Below, piece after piece: positions 14,828-24,246 of a stretch of DNA of 43,574 bases. Made by a program: the position numbers and the translations under genes. Source of the stretch: Brevibacillus migulae (GTDB lineage Bacteria; Bacillota; Bacilli; Brevibacillales; Brevibacillaceae); contig NZ_SDKD01000010.1 of the NCBI RefSeq assembly GCF_004521915.1, forward strand, positions 639 to 44,212. Direction: 5' to 3'. Below the pieces are notes generated by a model. That model was not told where the DNA came from, ran no database searches, and saw nothing but the letters and a program-made list of their open reading frames with translations. Positions within the stretch are counted from its first letter, which is position 1, and every line of letters begins with the position of its first letter.

Positions 14828-15958
14828 CTATCGCTGAACCCCCGGGAATTGCCAGATGCCTGCAGCACGAAACAGGTCGCGGTACACAACTAACTTTTCA
14901 TCCTTTGTGACCGTTTGCGCTTCTTCTAGCGTTGGATAGTCCAGATACACGACGTTTGTAAAAGTGCGAGGTTGACCAGTTCCGCTCATCTTTGCGTAAT
15001 AATCACTGATTTCGGTGAAGATCGTCATGCCTCTGCGGATATGGCTCGCGCTTGAGACTAACGTGACATGCCGGATCCCGTGCTGCTCCAAAATCGCAGT
15101 GGAGAACAGTGCATTTTCAACTGTGTCAGTCGCCTTGTTTTCCGGTAAAATCCGTTCTTTTTCGATTCCCTGCTCAAGCAGCCATTTTGTCATCGCATCC
15201 GCTTCCGTCACTCCATTTTTGGGCACTCCGCCCGTAACGATGATTTTCGCTTGCGGATATTTCTTGGCGACGGAAAGACCGGTTTTCAGACGTTCTACCA
15301 GCGTGGGTTGCATGGATCCGTCGTCAGCCAGCGCGTACCCCAGGATGACGATGGCATGCTTTTCTTTCGGCAGATCGTCAGGTGCCTCCAACAGCAAGGG
15401 CAGCTTGAAAAACGCTTCTGTTGTACTGAGCTTTTCACGGAATTGCGCTGCTTTTGCCGCGTCGATCTGATCTAGCTTGGCCATCATCCGCTTGTAAGTA
15501 GCCTCATCCCCGTTTACTTTCGAATAGACAGCGTAAAGAAGCGTTGCGTTAAAATGTTCGGGTTGCAGATTGAGGATTTGCTGATAGGTATGCAACGCTT
15601 CCGATACTTTTTTCTGTGTAATTTGTGCAGACGCAAGCGAAAATTTTAAATCCAGATTGTACGGATCCAAAATCGTCGCTTCTTTAAAGGCATTTTCAAC
15701 AACATCATATTTGCCTTTCAAGGTAATCCCTTTGAAGATTTCCTGTTCCGCTTTTTTCAAGTCGCCGCCATGCCAATAGAAGTGCATAGCCGTATCGATG
15801 TACTGTCCGATTCGTTCTGCTGTTGGTTCGTCATTTTTCACAGATTGTAGGGCTTGGTCTTCAGCGGCAGCGAAAGAAGGAAATGCTGCACTTGTCAATG
15901 AAGCTGTGGATACTACCAACGCCAAAGTCAGGCAAAAGCGCTTTTGAATCGACGTCAT
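14828..15958 (-). CDS. Secreted TPR protein with YdcF/ElyC-like (DUF218) domain
   Basis: The 376-residue protein starts with a signal peptide (basic QKR, hydrophobic core, AFPSFAAAED). Residues 90-190 contain TPR-like helices (EATILDPYNLDLKFSLASAQ, then LHTYQQILNLQPEHFNATLL). Residues 200-360 form a DUF218 domain with its usual marks: HAIVILGYAL, QPTLVERLKTGL, KIIVTGGVPKNGVTEAD, ENKATDTVENA and VTLVSSASHIRR. The DUF218 family includes SanA, ElyC and YdcF, linked to envelope precursors or vancomycin sensitivity, with unproven chemistry. An extracytoplasmic envelope role is likely. ATG 15958 follows GGGAGGG. The 224-base region upstream (15959-16182) shows no clear promoter or terminator. Confidence 0.85.
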   Translation of the reverse strand: MTSIQKRFCLTLALVVSTASLTSAAFPSFAAAEDQALQSVKNDEPTAERIGQYIDTAMHFYWHGGDLKKAEQEIFKGITLKGKYDVVENAFKEATILDPYNLDLKFSLASAQITQKKVSEALHTYQQILNLQPEHFNATLLYAVYSKVNGDEATYKRMMAKLDQIDAAKAAQFREKLSTTEAFFKLPLLLEAPDDLPKEKHAIVILGYALADDGSMQPTLVERLKTGLSVAKKYPQAKIIVTGGVPKNGVTEADAMTKWLLEQGIEKERILPENKATDTVENALFSTAILEQHGIRHVTLVSSASHIRRGMTIFTEISDYYAKMSGTGQPRTFTNVVYLDYPTLEEAQTVTKDEKLVVYRDLFRAAGIWQFPGVQR

Positions 15959-16182
15959 AGACGTGTCCCTCCCTATTTTTTACGGATCTTTCAACGCAAC
16001 CGACAAAACATTCAGATCGACAACTCGGTATGACACCTCCCATATGAACACGGAAAAAGGCATAAGCAGAAAGCGGAAATGGGCAGTTTCTAAACCGTAT
16101 TCCATCCGTCTCGACTCATGCCTAGTTTACCTTGTCACTTATCGTGGGAACGTAATGTTTTTGTGAAGAATCATCATCTCTG

Positions 16183-17649
16183 TTAAGGTTTGACAAAGAC
16201 CGTTTTTATCGAAGTAAAAAACTCAATCGCCGCTTGCCCCTGCTCACGGGAATGGGAGCTCGATTGCTTCATGCCGCCAAATGGCGCTTGCAGCTCTACT
16301 CCTGCCGATTCTGCATTCACGCGCACTAGCCCCGCATCAATGTCGTTGATAAAAGCAAGCATATTGGCAAGATTCTGCGTGAAAATGGAAGCGCTTAGCC
16401 CGAAACGGACATCGTTTGCGATTTCGATCGCCTCTTCGATCGAATTCACCTTGATCAAAGCCAGTACCGGGCCAAAAATTTCCTCCTGCGCAATGGTCAT
16501 GTCAGATGTAACACCTTCAAATACGGTGGGCGCTACATAAAAGCCTTCTTCCAGACCATCCTCTGTCAACTGCCTTCCGCCGCATAACAGCGAAGCGCCT
16601 TCCGCAATCCCCTTTTCAATGTAGGACAACACCGTTTGGAGCTGATTTTCGCTTGCGCATGGACCCATCCATGTATGGTCCTGCAATCCGTTGCCTACGG
16701 TAAGCTGGCTGACCTTCGCCAATAATTTCTCTTTGAATGGCTCGTATACATCCTTATGGACGATGACGCGGCTCGTTGCCGTGCATTTTTGACCCGTAGA
16801 GCGAAGCCCTCCGCTGATGGTTGCATCCACAGCCAGATCCAGATCGGCATCGGCTGCGACGATCACCGGATTTTTTCCGCCCATCTCCAGCTGGTATTTG
16901 GCACCTCGAGCGAGTGCTCCCATGCCTACTCGTTTTCCAACCTCATTGGAGCCGGTAAACGTAATCCCCTGAATATCCGGATGGTCAATGATTCCCTGTC
17001 CGATCACAGATCCGGGGCCCGTCACCATGTTGACGACCCCGGCTGGGAAACCCGCTTCCGCAAAGCACTCCATGACTTTCGCCGCAGTCACAGCCGTCTC
17101 CTGGGCTGGCTTCAACACGACCGTATTGCCATAGACAAGCGCGGGCGCCATTTTCCAGATCGGAATGGCCACTGGAAAGTTCCATGGCGTGATGACGCCG
17201 ACAACCCCAAGGGGTACACGCGAGGTAAACATCAGCGCTTCGCTGTCCGTCGACGGGATCACGTCGCCTACCTTGCGCATGCCTTCCCCTGCGTAATACC
17301 GGAGAATCGCAACCCCTCGCGCCGTCTCGCCTTTCGCTTCGGCAAAGGTTTTCCCCATTTCCCTGGTCATGGTCTCTGCGATTTCCTCCAGACGTTTTTC
17401 GAGCGCGTTTGCCGCTTTATGCAAATAGTCGCCGCGTGCAGGGGCAGAAAGCTTGCGCCACATGCGCTGGGCTGCCTTTGCCGCAGCCACTGCCGCATCA
17501 AGATCGGCTTTTCCGGATTTTTGCACGTATCCGACGATTTCTGATTTTTTGGCAGGATTGATACTGGGCTCTACCTGCTGGGTCGTTGCCTGCGTCCATT
17601 CTCCGTTTACAAAATTCAGATAGGTTTTTGTTTCCGTAGTCACTGTCAT
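16183..17649 (-). CDS. Aldehyde dehydrogenase, probable 2,5-dioxovalerate (alpha-ketoglutarate semialdehyde) dehydrogenase
   Basis: This 488-residue NAD(P)-dependent aldehyde dehydrogenase has all core motifs: [18 protein letters not shown], the Rossmann segment [11 protein letters not shown], the general base Glu in LEMGGKNP, the catalytic Cys in GQKCTATSR and [11 protein letters not shown]. Overall it resembles KGSA dehydrogenases of Bacillus glucarate clusters (GucD/YcbD type). In context it would oxidise the alpha-ketoglutarate semialdehyde made by the FAH-family dehydratase to alpha-ketoglutarate, the final step of the pathway. ATG 17649 lies 9 bases after GGGAGGAG and 23 bases after the UxaA-type large subunit. 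It is the last gene of the cluster; no clear terminator follows. Confidence 0.88.
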   Translation of the reverse strand: MTVTTETKTYLNFVNGEWTQATTQQVEPSINPAKKSEIVGYVQKSGKADLDAAVAAAKAAQRMWRKLSAPARGDYLHKAANALEKRLEEIAETMTREMGKTFAEAKGETARGVAILRYYAGEGMRKVGDVIPSTDSEALMFTSRVPLGVVGVITPWNFPVAIPIWKMAPALVYGNTVVLKPAQETAVTAAKVMECFAEAGFPAGVVNMVTGPGSVIGQGIIDHPDIQGITFTGSNEVGKRVGMGALARGAKYQLEMGGKNPVIVAADADLDLAVDATISGGLRSTGQKCTATSRVIVHKDVYEPFKEKLLAKVSQLTVGNGLQDHTWMGPCASENQLQTVLSYIEKGIAEGASLLCGGRQLTEDGLEEGFYVAPTVFEGVTSDMTIAQEEIFGPVLALIKVNSIEEAIEIANDVRFGLSASIFTQNLANMLAFINDIDAGLVRVNAESAGVELQAPFGGMKQSSSHSREQGQAAIEFFTSIKTVFVKP

Positions 17650-17674
17650 GTAAATCCACTCCTCCCTTTTGTCC

Positions 17675-18898
17675 TCAAAATGTCGGGCCGATACGCCAGA
17701 TGCCGAAATCGTGCTGCTTCAGGATTTCGGCCAATGTGAGTTTACCAGAAGCGACATGGGCCACTTCCTCCACGATGCGCTGGCCAACCTGTTCGATGGT
17801 CTCGGTACCCTCGATAATTGTCCCGGCATTGACATCGATGTTGTCCGCCATCTTTTCAAAAATGGCCGAGTTCGTCGCAATTTTGATCACGGGTGCGATC
17901 GGTGAACCTGTAGGTGTGCCTCTGCCTGTCGTAAACAGCACGATTTGTGCACCACCCGCGACCATGCCTGTCAGCTGCTCGATATCGTGTCCGGGCGTAT
18001 CCATCCACACGAGTCCCTTTTTGCTTGGTTGCTGGGCGTAGTCGATCAGCTCCTGCAGCGGTCTGCTCCCTGCTTTATTGGCGGCTCCCAGTGATTTTTC
18101 CTCGAGTGAGCTCAGTCCGCCTTTTATGTTTCCGGGACTTGGATTCCCTGTGCGAATATCTACGCCCATGAGGTAGGCGCGTTTCTCCATCGCATCGATC
18201 ACTTCATATACACGTTTCGCCACTTTTTCATCAACGGCTCGGTTCGCCAGCAAATGCTCCGCTCCGATCAGCTCTGTCGTTTCAGCCAAAATCGCCGTCC
18301 CCCCGTGATCCACGATCCAATCGCTGACAAAGCCAACGGCCGGATTTGCGGATAGCCCCGAGCATGCATCTGAGCCTCCGCACTCGGTCCCGATCATGAG
18401 CTCGCGGAAATCACAAGCTTCCCGCATTTGACGGGAGGCATCTTTGACCATTTTGGCCGCTAGCTTTGCCCCTTGCGCGATCGTTCCGAGTGTTCCGCCG
18501 TGATCCTGAATGGACACGACCTCCACGGGCTTTCCTGTCTTGGCGATTTCACCTGCTACGCTTCTCGCCTGATGCGTTTCACAGCCGAGTCCAAGCACGA
18601 TGACGCCATAGACATTCGGATTGCTCCCCATGCCTACGTAAGTGCGGAATGTCTGCTCATAGTCGCTTCCCACCTGCGCGCAACCGTGCTGATGGATAAA
18701 GGAAACAGTCCCCTGCACCAATTCGGTTATTTGCTTCGCAGCTTGGGTCGCGCATGTGATGGTGGGCAGGATCAGCACATGATTGCGCACACCTACCCGC
18801 CCATCCGGACGTCGATATCCCCAAAACTGCCCATTAGCTAGCGTCGCCAAGCCGATCCCCTCTTCCCCGTTTTCCTTCCAGATTGTGGACATGGACAT
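17675..18898 (-). CDS. uxaA: UxaA family hydro-lyase, large (catalytic) subunit
   Basis: The 407-residue protein matches the C-terminal catalytic region of altronate/galactarate dehydratases, which remove water from a sugar acid with help from a metal. The family opening [20 protein letters not shown] is present, followed by [39 protein letters not shown] and [16 protein letters not shown]. The chosen start ATG 18898 follows AGGGCGAG and overlaps the small-subunit gene by 65 bases; ATG 18892 is almost equally good, and ATG 18934 is unlikely. The same two-part architecture also occurs in sulfolactate sulfo-lyase (SuyAB), so the substrate is not fixed by sequence; the neighbours favour a sugar acid. 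Confidence 0.85.
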   Translation of the reverse strand: MSMSTIWKENGEEGIGLATLANGQFWGYRRPDGRVGVRNHVLILPTITCATQAAKQITELVQGTVSFIHQHGCAQVGSDYEQTFRTYVGMGSNPNVYGVIVLGLGCETHQARSVAGEIAKTGKPVEVVSIQDHGGTLGTIAQGAKLAAKMVKDASRQMREACDFRELMIGTECGGSDACSGLSANPAVGFVSDWIVDHGGTAILAETTELIGAEHLLANRAVDEKVAKRVYEVIDAMEKRAYLMGVDIRTGNPSPGNIKGGLSSLEEKSLGAANKAGSRPLQELIDYAQQPSKKGLVWMDTPGHDIEQLTGMVAGGAQIVLFTTGRGTPTGSPIAPVIKIATNSAIFEKMADNIDVNAGTIIEGTETIEQVGQRIVEEVAHVASGKLTLAEILKQHDFGIWRIGPTF

Positions 18899-19139
18899 GC
18901 TCGCCCTGCTCGATATCCCTTGTCGCGATGCCAATGACTTCCCCGTATTTCAATATGTCCTCGCCCTTTTGAATGCGAACCACGGCAAATTTATGGCCGA
19001 ATTCAATCGTGTCTTTTAACGCAATCTCAAACCTTCGATCCTGGCAAGTGACGGTGACGGACGCTTGGGCAGGTATATCCGTCAGCGCCACGGCCACACT
19101 GTCTTGCGGTTTCATCATGACGGTCTTGTATTGGTCCAT
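18834..19139 (-). CDS. UxaA family hydro-lyase, small (SAF-domain) subunit
   Basis: This 101-residue protein is a SAF domain, the N-terminal piece of altronate dehydratase encoded separately. The diagnostic end [18 protein letters not shown] carries histidines that are usual in this position, and HKFAVVRIQKGEDILKYGE is the typical preceding segment. ATG 19139 follows GGAGGG; an earlier ATG at 19181 has no binding site. It overlaps the large-subunit gene by 65 bases, implying co-translation. Together the two proteins would form one dehydratase. Confidence 0.85.
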   Translation of the reverse strand: MDQYKTVMMKPQDSVAVALTDIPAQASVTVTCQDRRFEIALKDTIEFGHKFAVVRIQKGEDILKYGEVIGIATRDIEQGEHVHVHNLEGKRGRGDRLGDAS

Positions 19140-19213
19140 GGGTCGACACCCTCCACGAATGATGAACAGATGGATTTCCAATAGCCTAAATGTTCTGAAT
19201 GCGATGCACAGAT

Positions 19214-20110
19214 TTAGATGGAGATATTTTTCGTCGCTTGGCTTTTCACCGGATTCGTCAAGATCCCGATTCCGGATATTTCAATCTCGATTCGATCCCC
19301 ATCCGCCAAGGTAAAATCATCGGGGGGAACGATGCACGTGCCGGTAAGCAGCACCGTGCCGTCAAAAAGGGAATTGTCCCTCACCAAATATTCGACCAAT
19401 TCTTCGTACTTTCTTTTCAATTGACTGGTATTCGCGCTGCCGTCCACCACCTTTTCCCCATCACGATAGATGCGGCAGATGATCTCGAAGGCATACGGAT
19501 CGGAAACCGTTTCGGCCAGACGGATCGATGGACCGATCGAGCAAGACCCCCTCCACATCTTGGCCTGCGGCAAATAAAGCGGATTTTCTCCCTCAATATC
19601 CCGGCAGCTCATGTCATTGCCGGCCGTGTAGCCTACTATTTTTCCCTCTCTGGTTAATACCAGACCGAGCTCGGGTTCGGGGATTTGCCAATTGGAATCG
19701 CTGCGCAAATACACATCCTGATTGGGGCCAACCGTGCGGGCTGCTGTCGATTTGAAAAAGATCTCTGGCCGCTTTGCATCGTAGACTTTGTCATAAAAGG
19801 TAGCGCTATCCATCTTTCCACCGGTCGCTTCATAGTTCCTCGCTTCTCTGCTCCGCTCGTAGGTTACCCCGCATGCCCATACTTCAGCGGCCTCTAGCGG
19901 CACCAAAAGCGTCAGATCCTCCAGTTTTTTTTCCAGCGGTTGGACGCTCGTCATCATTTCCTGCACAAGCCGGAGGGGAGTGGTCTGTTGTTGCTCTGAT
20001 TCCCTGACCAGCTCCATAAAATCCGAGTGCGGAAGCGGGAACACTTGCTGTTCGTCGGTCACCGCAGCCAAAACAAAGCCGGAAGATTCCTCGAATCGAA
20101 TAATTCGCAT
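19214..20110 (-). CDS. Fumarylacetoacetate hydrolase family protein, probable 2-keto-3-deoxy-aldonate dehydratase
   Basis: The 298-residue FAH-fold protein has the metal-binding set of this fold (PEPELGLVL, then GYTAGNDMSCRDIEGENPLY). The stretch around GENPLYLPQAKMW closely resembles archaeal and bacterial 2-keto-3-deoxy-D-arabinonate/xylonate dehydratases, which convert 2-keto-3-deoxypentonate to alpha-ketoglutarate semialdehyde. This fits an upstream IlvD-type dehydratase making that substrate and a downstream KGSA dehydrogenase using the product. ATG 20110 follows AAGGAGG, and a three-half-site operator begins 19 bases upstream. A simple FAH-type hydrolase is less likely given the motif and context. 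Confidence 0.85.
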   Translation of the reverse strand: MRIIRFEESSGFVLAAVTDEQQVFPLPHSDFMELVRESEQQQTTPLRLVQEMMTSVQPLEKKLEDLTLLVPLEAAEVWACGVTYERSREARNYEATGGKMDSATFYDKVYDAKRPEIFFKSTAARTVGPNQDVYLRSDSNWQIPEPELGLVLTREGKIVGYTAGNDMSCRDIEGENPLYLPQAKMWRGSCSIGPSIRLAETVSDPYAFEIICRIYRDGEKVVDGSANTSQLKRKYEELVEYLVRDNSLFDGTVLLTGTCIVPPDDFTLADGDRIEIEISGIGILTNPVKSQATKNISI

Positions 20111-20128
20111 CAGATGCCTCCTTAATTT

Positions 20129-20156
20129 GTTTTATATGATAGAATCGTGTTTTCAT
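20129..20156 (-). promoter_or_regulatory. Operator copy 3, before the FAH-family gene
   Basis: Plus-strand half-sites GTTTTATA (20129-20136), GATAGAAT (20138-20145) and GTTTTCAT (20149-20156) have the same 1-base and 3-base gaps as the copies at 30540 and 31670. On the minus strand the site contains TATCAT and TATAAA, possible -10 elements, so regulator binding would act on the promoter. It is the most degenerate of the three copies. Confidence 0.6.
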
Positions 20157-20190
20157 ACATAAAATCAGTTCAGCTCTCCCAGCCTTCCCC

Positions 20191-20973
20191 TCATGAAGAC
20201 TGGTGAGCGATACCATACCCCATTTGCTCCGAGATTTCCGCTGCAGCCTGCTGGAGCAACACCAGAAATTGCTGCAATTGTTCGTCATCCACGCGCGAAA
20301 CCAAAGTCGATATGCTAATCGCGGCGATTACCTGCCCTTTGTGGTTCAGGATCGGTACCGCGATGCACCGGACGCCCGGCTCGTTTTCCTGATTATCGAC
20401 TGAGTACCCCGCTTGGCGCACCTTTGCGAGCTCCTTCCGAAAATCAGCCTCATTCGTGATCGTGTTCGGTGTGTGTACCACATATCGATAGCCTGTTAAA
20501 ATTTTTTGCTGCTCTTCTTCCTTTAAAAAGGCCATCAAGACTTTCCCAGCCCCGCTGGAATGCAAAGGAACTCTCCTGCCAATGCGGGAGTAGAGGATCG
20601 TGGCCAGCTGCCCCTCTACCTTATCAATGTATACGCCCTCTTTATCATCGAGAATGACGAGATGAGTCGTCTGTCCCGTTTGCAAAGACAAATCGACGAG
20701 ATAGCGCTTCGCTACTTTGCGAATATCCAAACCGTGAATGACGAAATTTCCTCGCTCAAACAACTTCATGCCTAAGCGGTATCTCCCGTTTTCCGGATTC
20801 TGATCGATATAACCATGCAATTGCAGTGTTTTCAGCAGCGAATGAACGGTACTTTTATGGAGCTGCATCCGTTCGCTTATATCGGTAATTTTCAGTTCGG
20901 TTTCCGTTTCATCAAAAAGATCTAGAATTTTCAGGGCGCGTTCGACTGCTTGAATAATCGGCATCGTATCCAT
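20191..20973 (-). CDS. IclR family transcriptional regulator
   Basis: The 260-residue protein has an N-terminal winged helix (residues 6-70: PIIQAVERALKILDLFDET, LHKSTVHSLLKTLQLHGYI, GRYRLGMKLFERG) and a C-terminal ligand-binding domain with PLHSSGAGKVLMAFL, DNQENEPGVRCIAVPI and GQVIAAISIS, all characteristic of IclR/KdgR proteins that bind sugar-acid or aromatic intermediates. ATG 20973 follows AAGGGA. It lies inside the catabolic cluster and is the obvious candidate for binding the repeated TATAAAAC-N3-GTTTTATA sites, whose shape resembles KdgR boxes. Whether it represses or activates is not visible; the target promoters lack good -35 elements. Confidence 0.93.
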   Translation of the reverse strand: MDTMPIIQAVERALKILDLFDETETELKITDISERMQLHKSTVHSLLKTLQLHGYIDQNPENGRYRLGMKLFERGNFVIHGLDIRKVAKRYLVDLSLQTGQTTHLVILDDKEGVYIDKVEGQLATILYSRIGRRVPLHSSGAGKVLMAFLKEEEQQKILTGYRYVVHTPNTITNEADFRKELAKVRQAGYSVDNQENEPGVRCIAVPILNHKGQVIAAISISTLVSRVDDEQLQQFLVLLQQAAAEISEQMGYGIAHQSS

Positions 20974-21006
20974 CCTTTTCCCTTGTGATTACGGGATTTT
21001 TTCGGC

Positions 21007-21036
21007 GCATAGGCTGTATAAAATTGGGTCCTATGC
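21007..21036. promoter_or_regulatory. Inverted repeat upstream of the IclR gene
   Basis: GCATAGG and CCTATGC are perfect 7-bp arms around a 16-base centre that includes TATACA on the minus strand. It lies 34-63 bases before the start codon and has no T-run, so it is more likely an operator or leader fold than a terminator. Partly matching TGTAAAAT/ATTTTATACA arms surround it, similar to the half-sites of the shared operators. Confidence 0.35.
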
Positions 21037-21042
21037 ATCATT

Positions 21043-22002
21043 TTACACCGTTTGATCCGTAATCGAAACAGGCGTGGTTGCCGGGACTGCCAATCCTGCC
21101 GCGCCTTTCACTGACGTTTTGAGTGCCGGTGCATAGCGCTGGATCATGTCCAGACCGATACGAGCGCGGCGCACCCGCTCTTTGCACAAGCGAATGGAGG
21201 TCTCCTCCAGATGCGTACCGGACGGGTAAATATTCGGGGAATTGCGCAGGCCAAATTTGATATAGACAGGTGCTGCCACACGAATGATTTCCGGAATTTC
21301 ATAATGGCGGATAAAACCGCCGATATCGTCGGGCGCTTCCACGTAAATATCAAGCGGAATATCGACCGCCTGGCGAATGGCTGCCAGCCGAGCGAGCGTT
21401 AAATCCGTAGGCACATTGTACGTACCTGCTCCGATTTCTTGCATAAGCCGGATTGATACCGGATTCGCTTGTGCCATCTGCACGGATATCTTCACCAACA
21501 AATCATGGGGCAGCTCTCCTCTTTTCTTCAAGGCGTCAACCAGCCACAGCAAACCCTCATCGGCCACTAAAATGCTGCGAATTCCTGCCTCGCACGCCCG
21601 CTTGATATCCTCGATGGAATAGACCAGCTGATCCATTCCTTGCACACGCAGACCGGCAATCTTTCCCGCACTGGCCCAAGACATTGGCGTAATATCCCAA
21701 GTGCCACGCGGTCCGACAAACAGGCTTACTTCCAGCTTTTCCCTGTGCCCGATTTGCGCCATCTGCTTCAGTTCCTCATCCGTCAAAAGCATGATGCCGC
21801 TTCCCTGGGATACCCGGTGAATGGTGACGTCATACGTGTCGCAAGCTTCAAGCACCGCTTCAAAGGAAGCCGGCCCTTCTACGCTAGGGATCTCTACACG
21901 GTACTGTGCGCCATCGGGAAACGTCTTTGTGGAACTCGGCAAATCATGGCAATCATCGGCAGGGAACCCCAGGCTTTGAATCGCTTCACGTGTTGCTTTC
22001 AT
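21043..22002 (-). CDS. U32-like TIM-barrel protein of unknown function
   Basis: The 319-residue protein reads as an alpha/beta barrel: YRVEIPSVEGPASFEAVLEA, then KLEVSLFVGPRGTWD, GLRVQGMDQLVYSIEDIKRA, IRSILVADEGLLWLVDALKK, VKISVQMAQANPVSIRLMQE, LDIYVEAPDDIGGFIRHYE and PVYIKFGLRN in order. Overall it resembles short U32-peptidase-annotated proteins, but it has no U32 signature and no cysteine cluster, so proteolysis or an Fe-S role is unlikely. It lies 18 bases after the IlvD-type dehydratase and surely belongs to the operon. An epimerase, aldolase or isomerase acting on a pathway acid is possible. ATG 22002 follows GGAGGG. Confidence 0.6.
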   Translation of the reverse strand: MKATREAIQSLGFPADDCHDLPSSTKTFPDGAQYRVEIPSVEGPASFEAVLEACDTYDVTIHRVSQGSGIMLLTDEELKQMAQIGHREKLEVSLFVGPRGTWDITPMSWASAGKIAGLRVQGMDQLVYSIEDIKRACEAGIRSILVADEGLLWLVDALKKRGELPHDLLVKISVQMAQANPVSIRLMQEIGAGTYNVPTDLTLARLAAIRQAVDIPLDIYVEAPDDIGGFIRHYEIPEIIRVAAPVYIKFGLRNSPNIYPSGTHLEETSIRLCKERVRRARIGLDMIQRYAPALKTSVKGAAGLAVPATTPVSITDQTV

Positions 22003-22020
22003 CTTCCCTCCACCCTTTCT

Positions 22021-24216
22021 CTATGAAGTCGTCACAGTCAGAAATTTCGCTTCTGTTCGAAAATCCAGCGTGGCTTCTTCATACACAGGAATCGGTACGA
22101 CCCCATGCGCAGCATCTGTATGATTGCTCAGCCGATTGCTGGCAGCTACCTGTCTTTGCCTCTGGCGTATCGTTTTCATCCGCTCTTGCGCCAATGCCGC
22201 TCTCTGTTCCTTGATCCCTTCAAATGAAAATGCCACACTGCCGTTGTGAAAGGCTTCGACATCCAGAAACTGTATTTTCCCCTGACGCAGGTGTAGATAG
22301 AGTAGATCCCCTGTCTGCAGGTAGAGGATTCCGCCGTCCTGGCTTGCCTCCGGTGTCATGTGACCGATCGCTGCGCCATAGGTGACTCCGGAATAGCGCC
22401 CGTCACTGATCAAGGTAGCGAGCCGTTTTAACTGGCGATTCGCATTGATGTGTTGCATGGGGGTAAACATTTCCGGCATGCCGAAAGCTTGTGGTCCTTG
22501 ACCAGAGATAACAACCGCCAGTTTCAGCGAGCCGTTCTCCACCATCTGGTCGAACAATCCCTCATCATCAAGCGTGAGCCAGCTTTCCTCGTAATCAGGC
22601 GCATTATGTTTCACGACAGCCTCCATATTCGTGCGGGAGAAGGCTTTGCCTTGTTTGAGCTTTTCCAGCAGGCGCGAATCCAGCAGACTGCGGTTGGCAT
22701 CCTCCTCGTTGTCGTAGTAAAGGACAAACGCCGCTTTCCGGTCGAATTCATCCAGCTGGCTGGTCGTCATGCCGCTGATCTTCACGACCGCTGTCTCAAA
22801 GAAATTGCCGGTCAGCACATCGACACCGCTGAATGGCCGGCGCGGGGTGGAGAGAATTACCGGATTCTCCTTCACATGCTGGGCAGACAAACGCTCTCGA
22901 TCTGAAAGCCGCTGACGCCAGCTTGTGCCTGTAACTGTAGGTGCATCAAGATCCATGGGCACACCGTTTTGCATCAGCTCGTAAAACAGCGTTTCCATCC
23001 CCCTGCTGTTTCCGCTGCAGCACTGCGTTGCCAGGGCGAATATATCCCGCCCCTGCGTCAGGCTGTAATCAAACAGATCGGGTACAGGAACTTCGTGATG
23101 AATCCGGTCCAGATCCTGCAAATGGAAGCGATAGCCGCCATAAATCATCGCCGCGACGATATGCATCATCAGATTGGTGGAGCCTCCCGAAGCACTGTAA
23201 ATGCGGATCGCATTCTGGATATTGGCAGCGATCAGATTGGCTACGCCAAACTCGGGTTTGTTGATCATTTCGGCCAGGCTGTCGATCGCCTGATTCACCT
23301 GAGCTTGGGTGGGCGGCGCTGTCAGAAGCTCCACTGCCGGATGTACCAGACCGAACCCCGCGACGAGATGGCGGGAGCTGTTTCCGGTCCCATTGAACGC
23401 GCACACTCCGCCCTTCCCGTCACAGGTAGCTACGGCCAAACGCTTCTCAAAGTCCTTATGCGCTGCCTTGCTGATCAAGCCCCTGTCAACCGCGCGTTCC
23501 AGCACCCCTTGGAAAGCCGTATTGGAGGAGCATTGCAAGATATAGGCCATCGCATCGCGCAAGTCGGCTGCAATATCGTTCTCACCCAGCTCCTCGGCTC
23601 GTGCAGCGACATCCTCCAGTTCGGCATACAAGTCAGCGGGGATCGTTCCACCCTGCAGCACATGCGCTGGCGCGAAGGTTGCGAAAAAAGGCGCTTCCCC
23701 ACGGTACCGGCGAATCCGGTCCAGATGGGCGAGTCCGCTGACAACACCCAAGGGCTGCTTGTCACAGCCTTGTATGACAAAAGCACCGTGATAGCTGTGC
23801 GCCTCCAGCTGATTCACCACCATTTGCGCAACCGCATTGCGGCTTTGCAAGGAATAGCTCATCCCCTGGTTGCTCTGCGCCGTGCCATCGCACATGACGG
23901 GAGTAGAGAAATAGAAGGGAACCCCGCCATTTTGCCAAATGCGGATGGCCGCACGAGCACTGGTCTGGTCATCCATGATGTGGGCAGGATGGTCTGATGA
24001 GCCCCCGATAATGGCTATGCGGGGTGCGTTTTCCTCCAAGCGATTATAGATTTCTTCCAAGGTCCAGTCAGGCTTATCTCCTTCATAAGAGGAGCCTAAG
24101 ACCATCTTGGAACGGTCTAGCAGGCCTGCGACACAAATCGGTTCATTTGCTTTCCCCTGGACATTGTCCCGATACGGGTTCGACGGATTGCTGATCGGCA
24201 TAAATCGTCTGGTCAT
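22021..24216 (-). CDS. IlvD/Edd family dehydratase (YjhG/YagF-like, probable aldonate dehydratase)
   Basis: These Fe-S dehydratases convert sugar acids such as D-xylonate or arabinonate to 2-keto-3-deoxy acids. The 731-residue protein carries the three cysteine motifs expected for cluster binding: VMCDGTAQ, IQGCDKQPLG and ATCDGKGGVC. SASGGSTNLMMHIVAAM and SDGRYSGVTYGAAIGHMTPEA are further strong family marks. It is longer than IlvD or Edd (about 560-620) and nearer to the YjhG/YagF xylonate-dehydratase branch (about 655), with an extra basic tail. ATG 24216 follows GAGGAGG. In context it supplies the substrate for the FAH-family enzyme. The exact aldonate is not determined by sequence. Confidence 0.87.
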   Translation of the reverse strand: MTRRFMPISNPSNPYRDNVQGKANEPICVAGLLDRSKMVLGSSYEGDKPDWTLEEIYNRLEENAPRIAIIGGSSDHPAHIMDDQTSARAAIRIWQNGGVPFYFSTPVMCDGTAQSNQGMSYSLQSRNAVAQMVVNQLEAHSYHGAFVIQGCDKQPLGVVSGLAHLDRIRRYRGEAPFFATFAPAHVLQGGTIPADLYAELEDVAARAEELGENDIAADLRDAMAYILQCSSNTAFQGVLERAVDRGLISKAAHKDFEKRLAVATCDGKGGVCAFNGTGNSSRHLVAGFGLVHPAVELLTAPPTQAQVNQAIDSLAEMINKPEFGVANLIAANIQNAIRIYSASGGSTNLMMHIVAAMIYGGYRFHLQDLDRIHHEVPVPDLFDYSLTQGRDIFALATQCCSGNSRGMETLFYELMQNGVPMDLDAPTVTGTSWRQRLSDRERLSAQHVKENPVILSTPRRPFSGVDVLTGNFFETAVVKISGMTTSQLDEFDRKAAFVLYYDNEEDANRSLLDSRLLEKLKQGKAFSRTNMEAVVKHNAPDYEESWLTLDDEGLFDQMVENGSLKLAVVISGQGPQAFGMPEMFTPMQHINANRQLKRLATLISDGRYSGVTYGAAIGHMTPEASQDGGILYLQTGDLLYLHLRQGKIQFLDVEAFHNGSVAFSFEGIKEQRAALAQERMKTIRQRQRQVAASNRLSNHTDAAHGVVPIPVYEEATLDFRTEAKFLTVTTS

Positions 24217-24246
24217 ACGTACCTCCTCTTTTGCTCCTATCCGAAG

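Noticed and set aside
22969..23997. Plus-strand open frame of 342 codons inside the IlvD-type gene
   Set aside because: Antisense shadow of a clearly coding frame with intact family motifs; no start signal or recognisable product.
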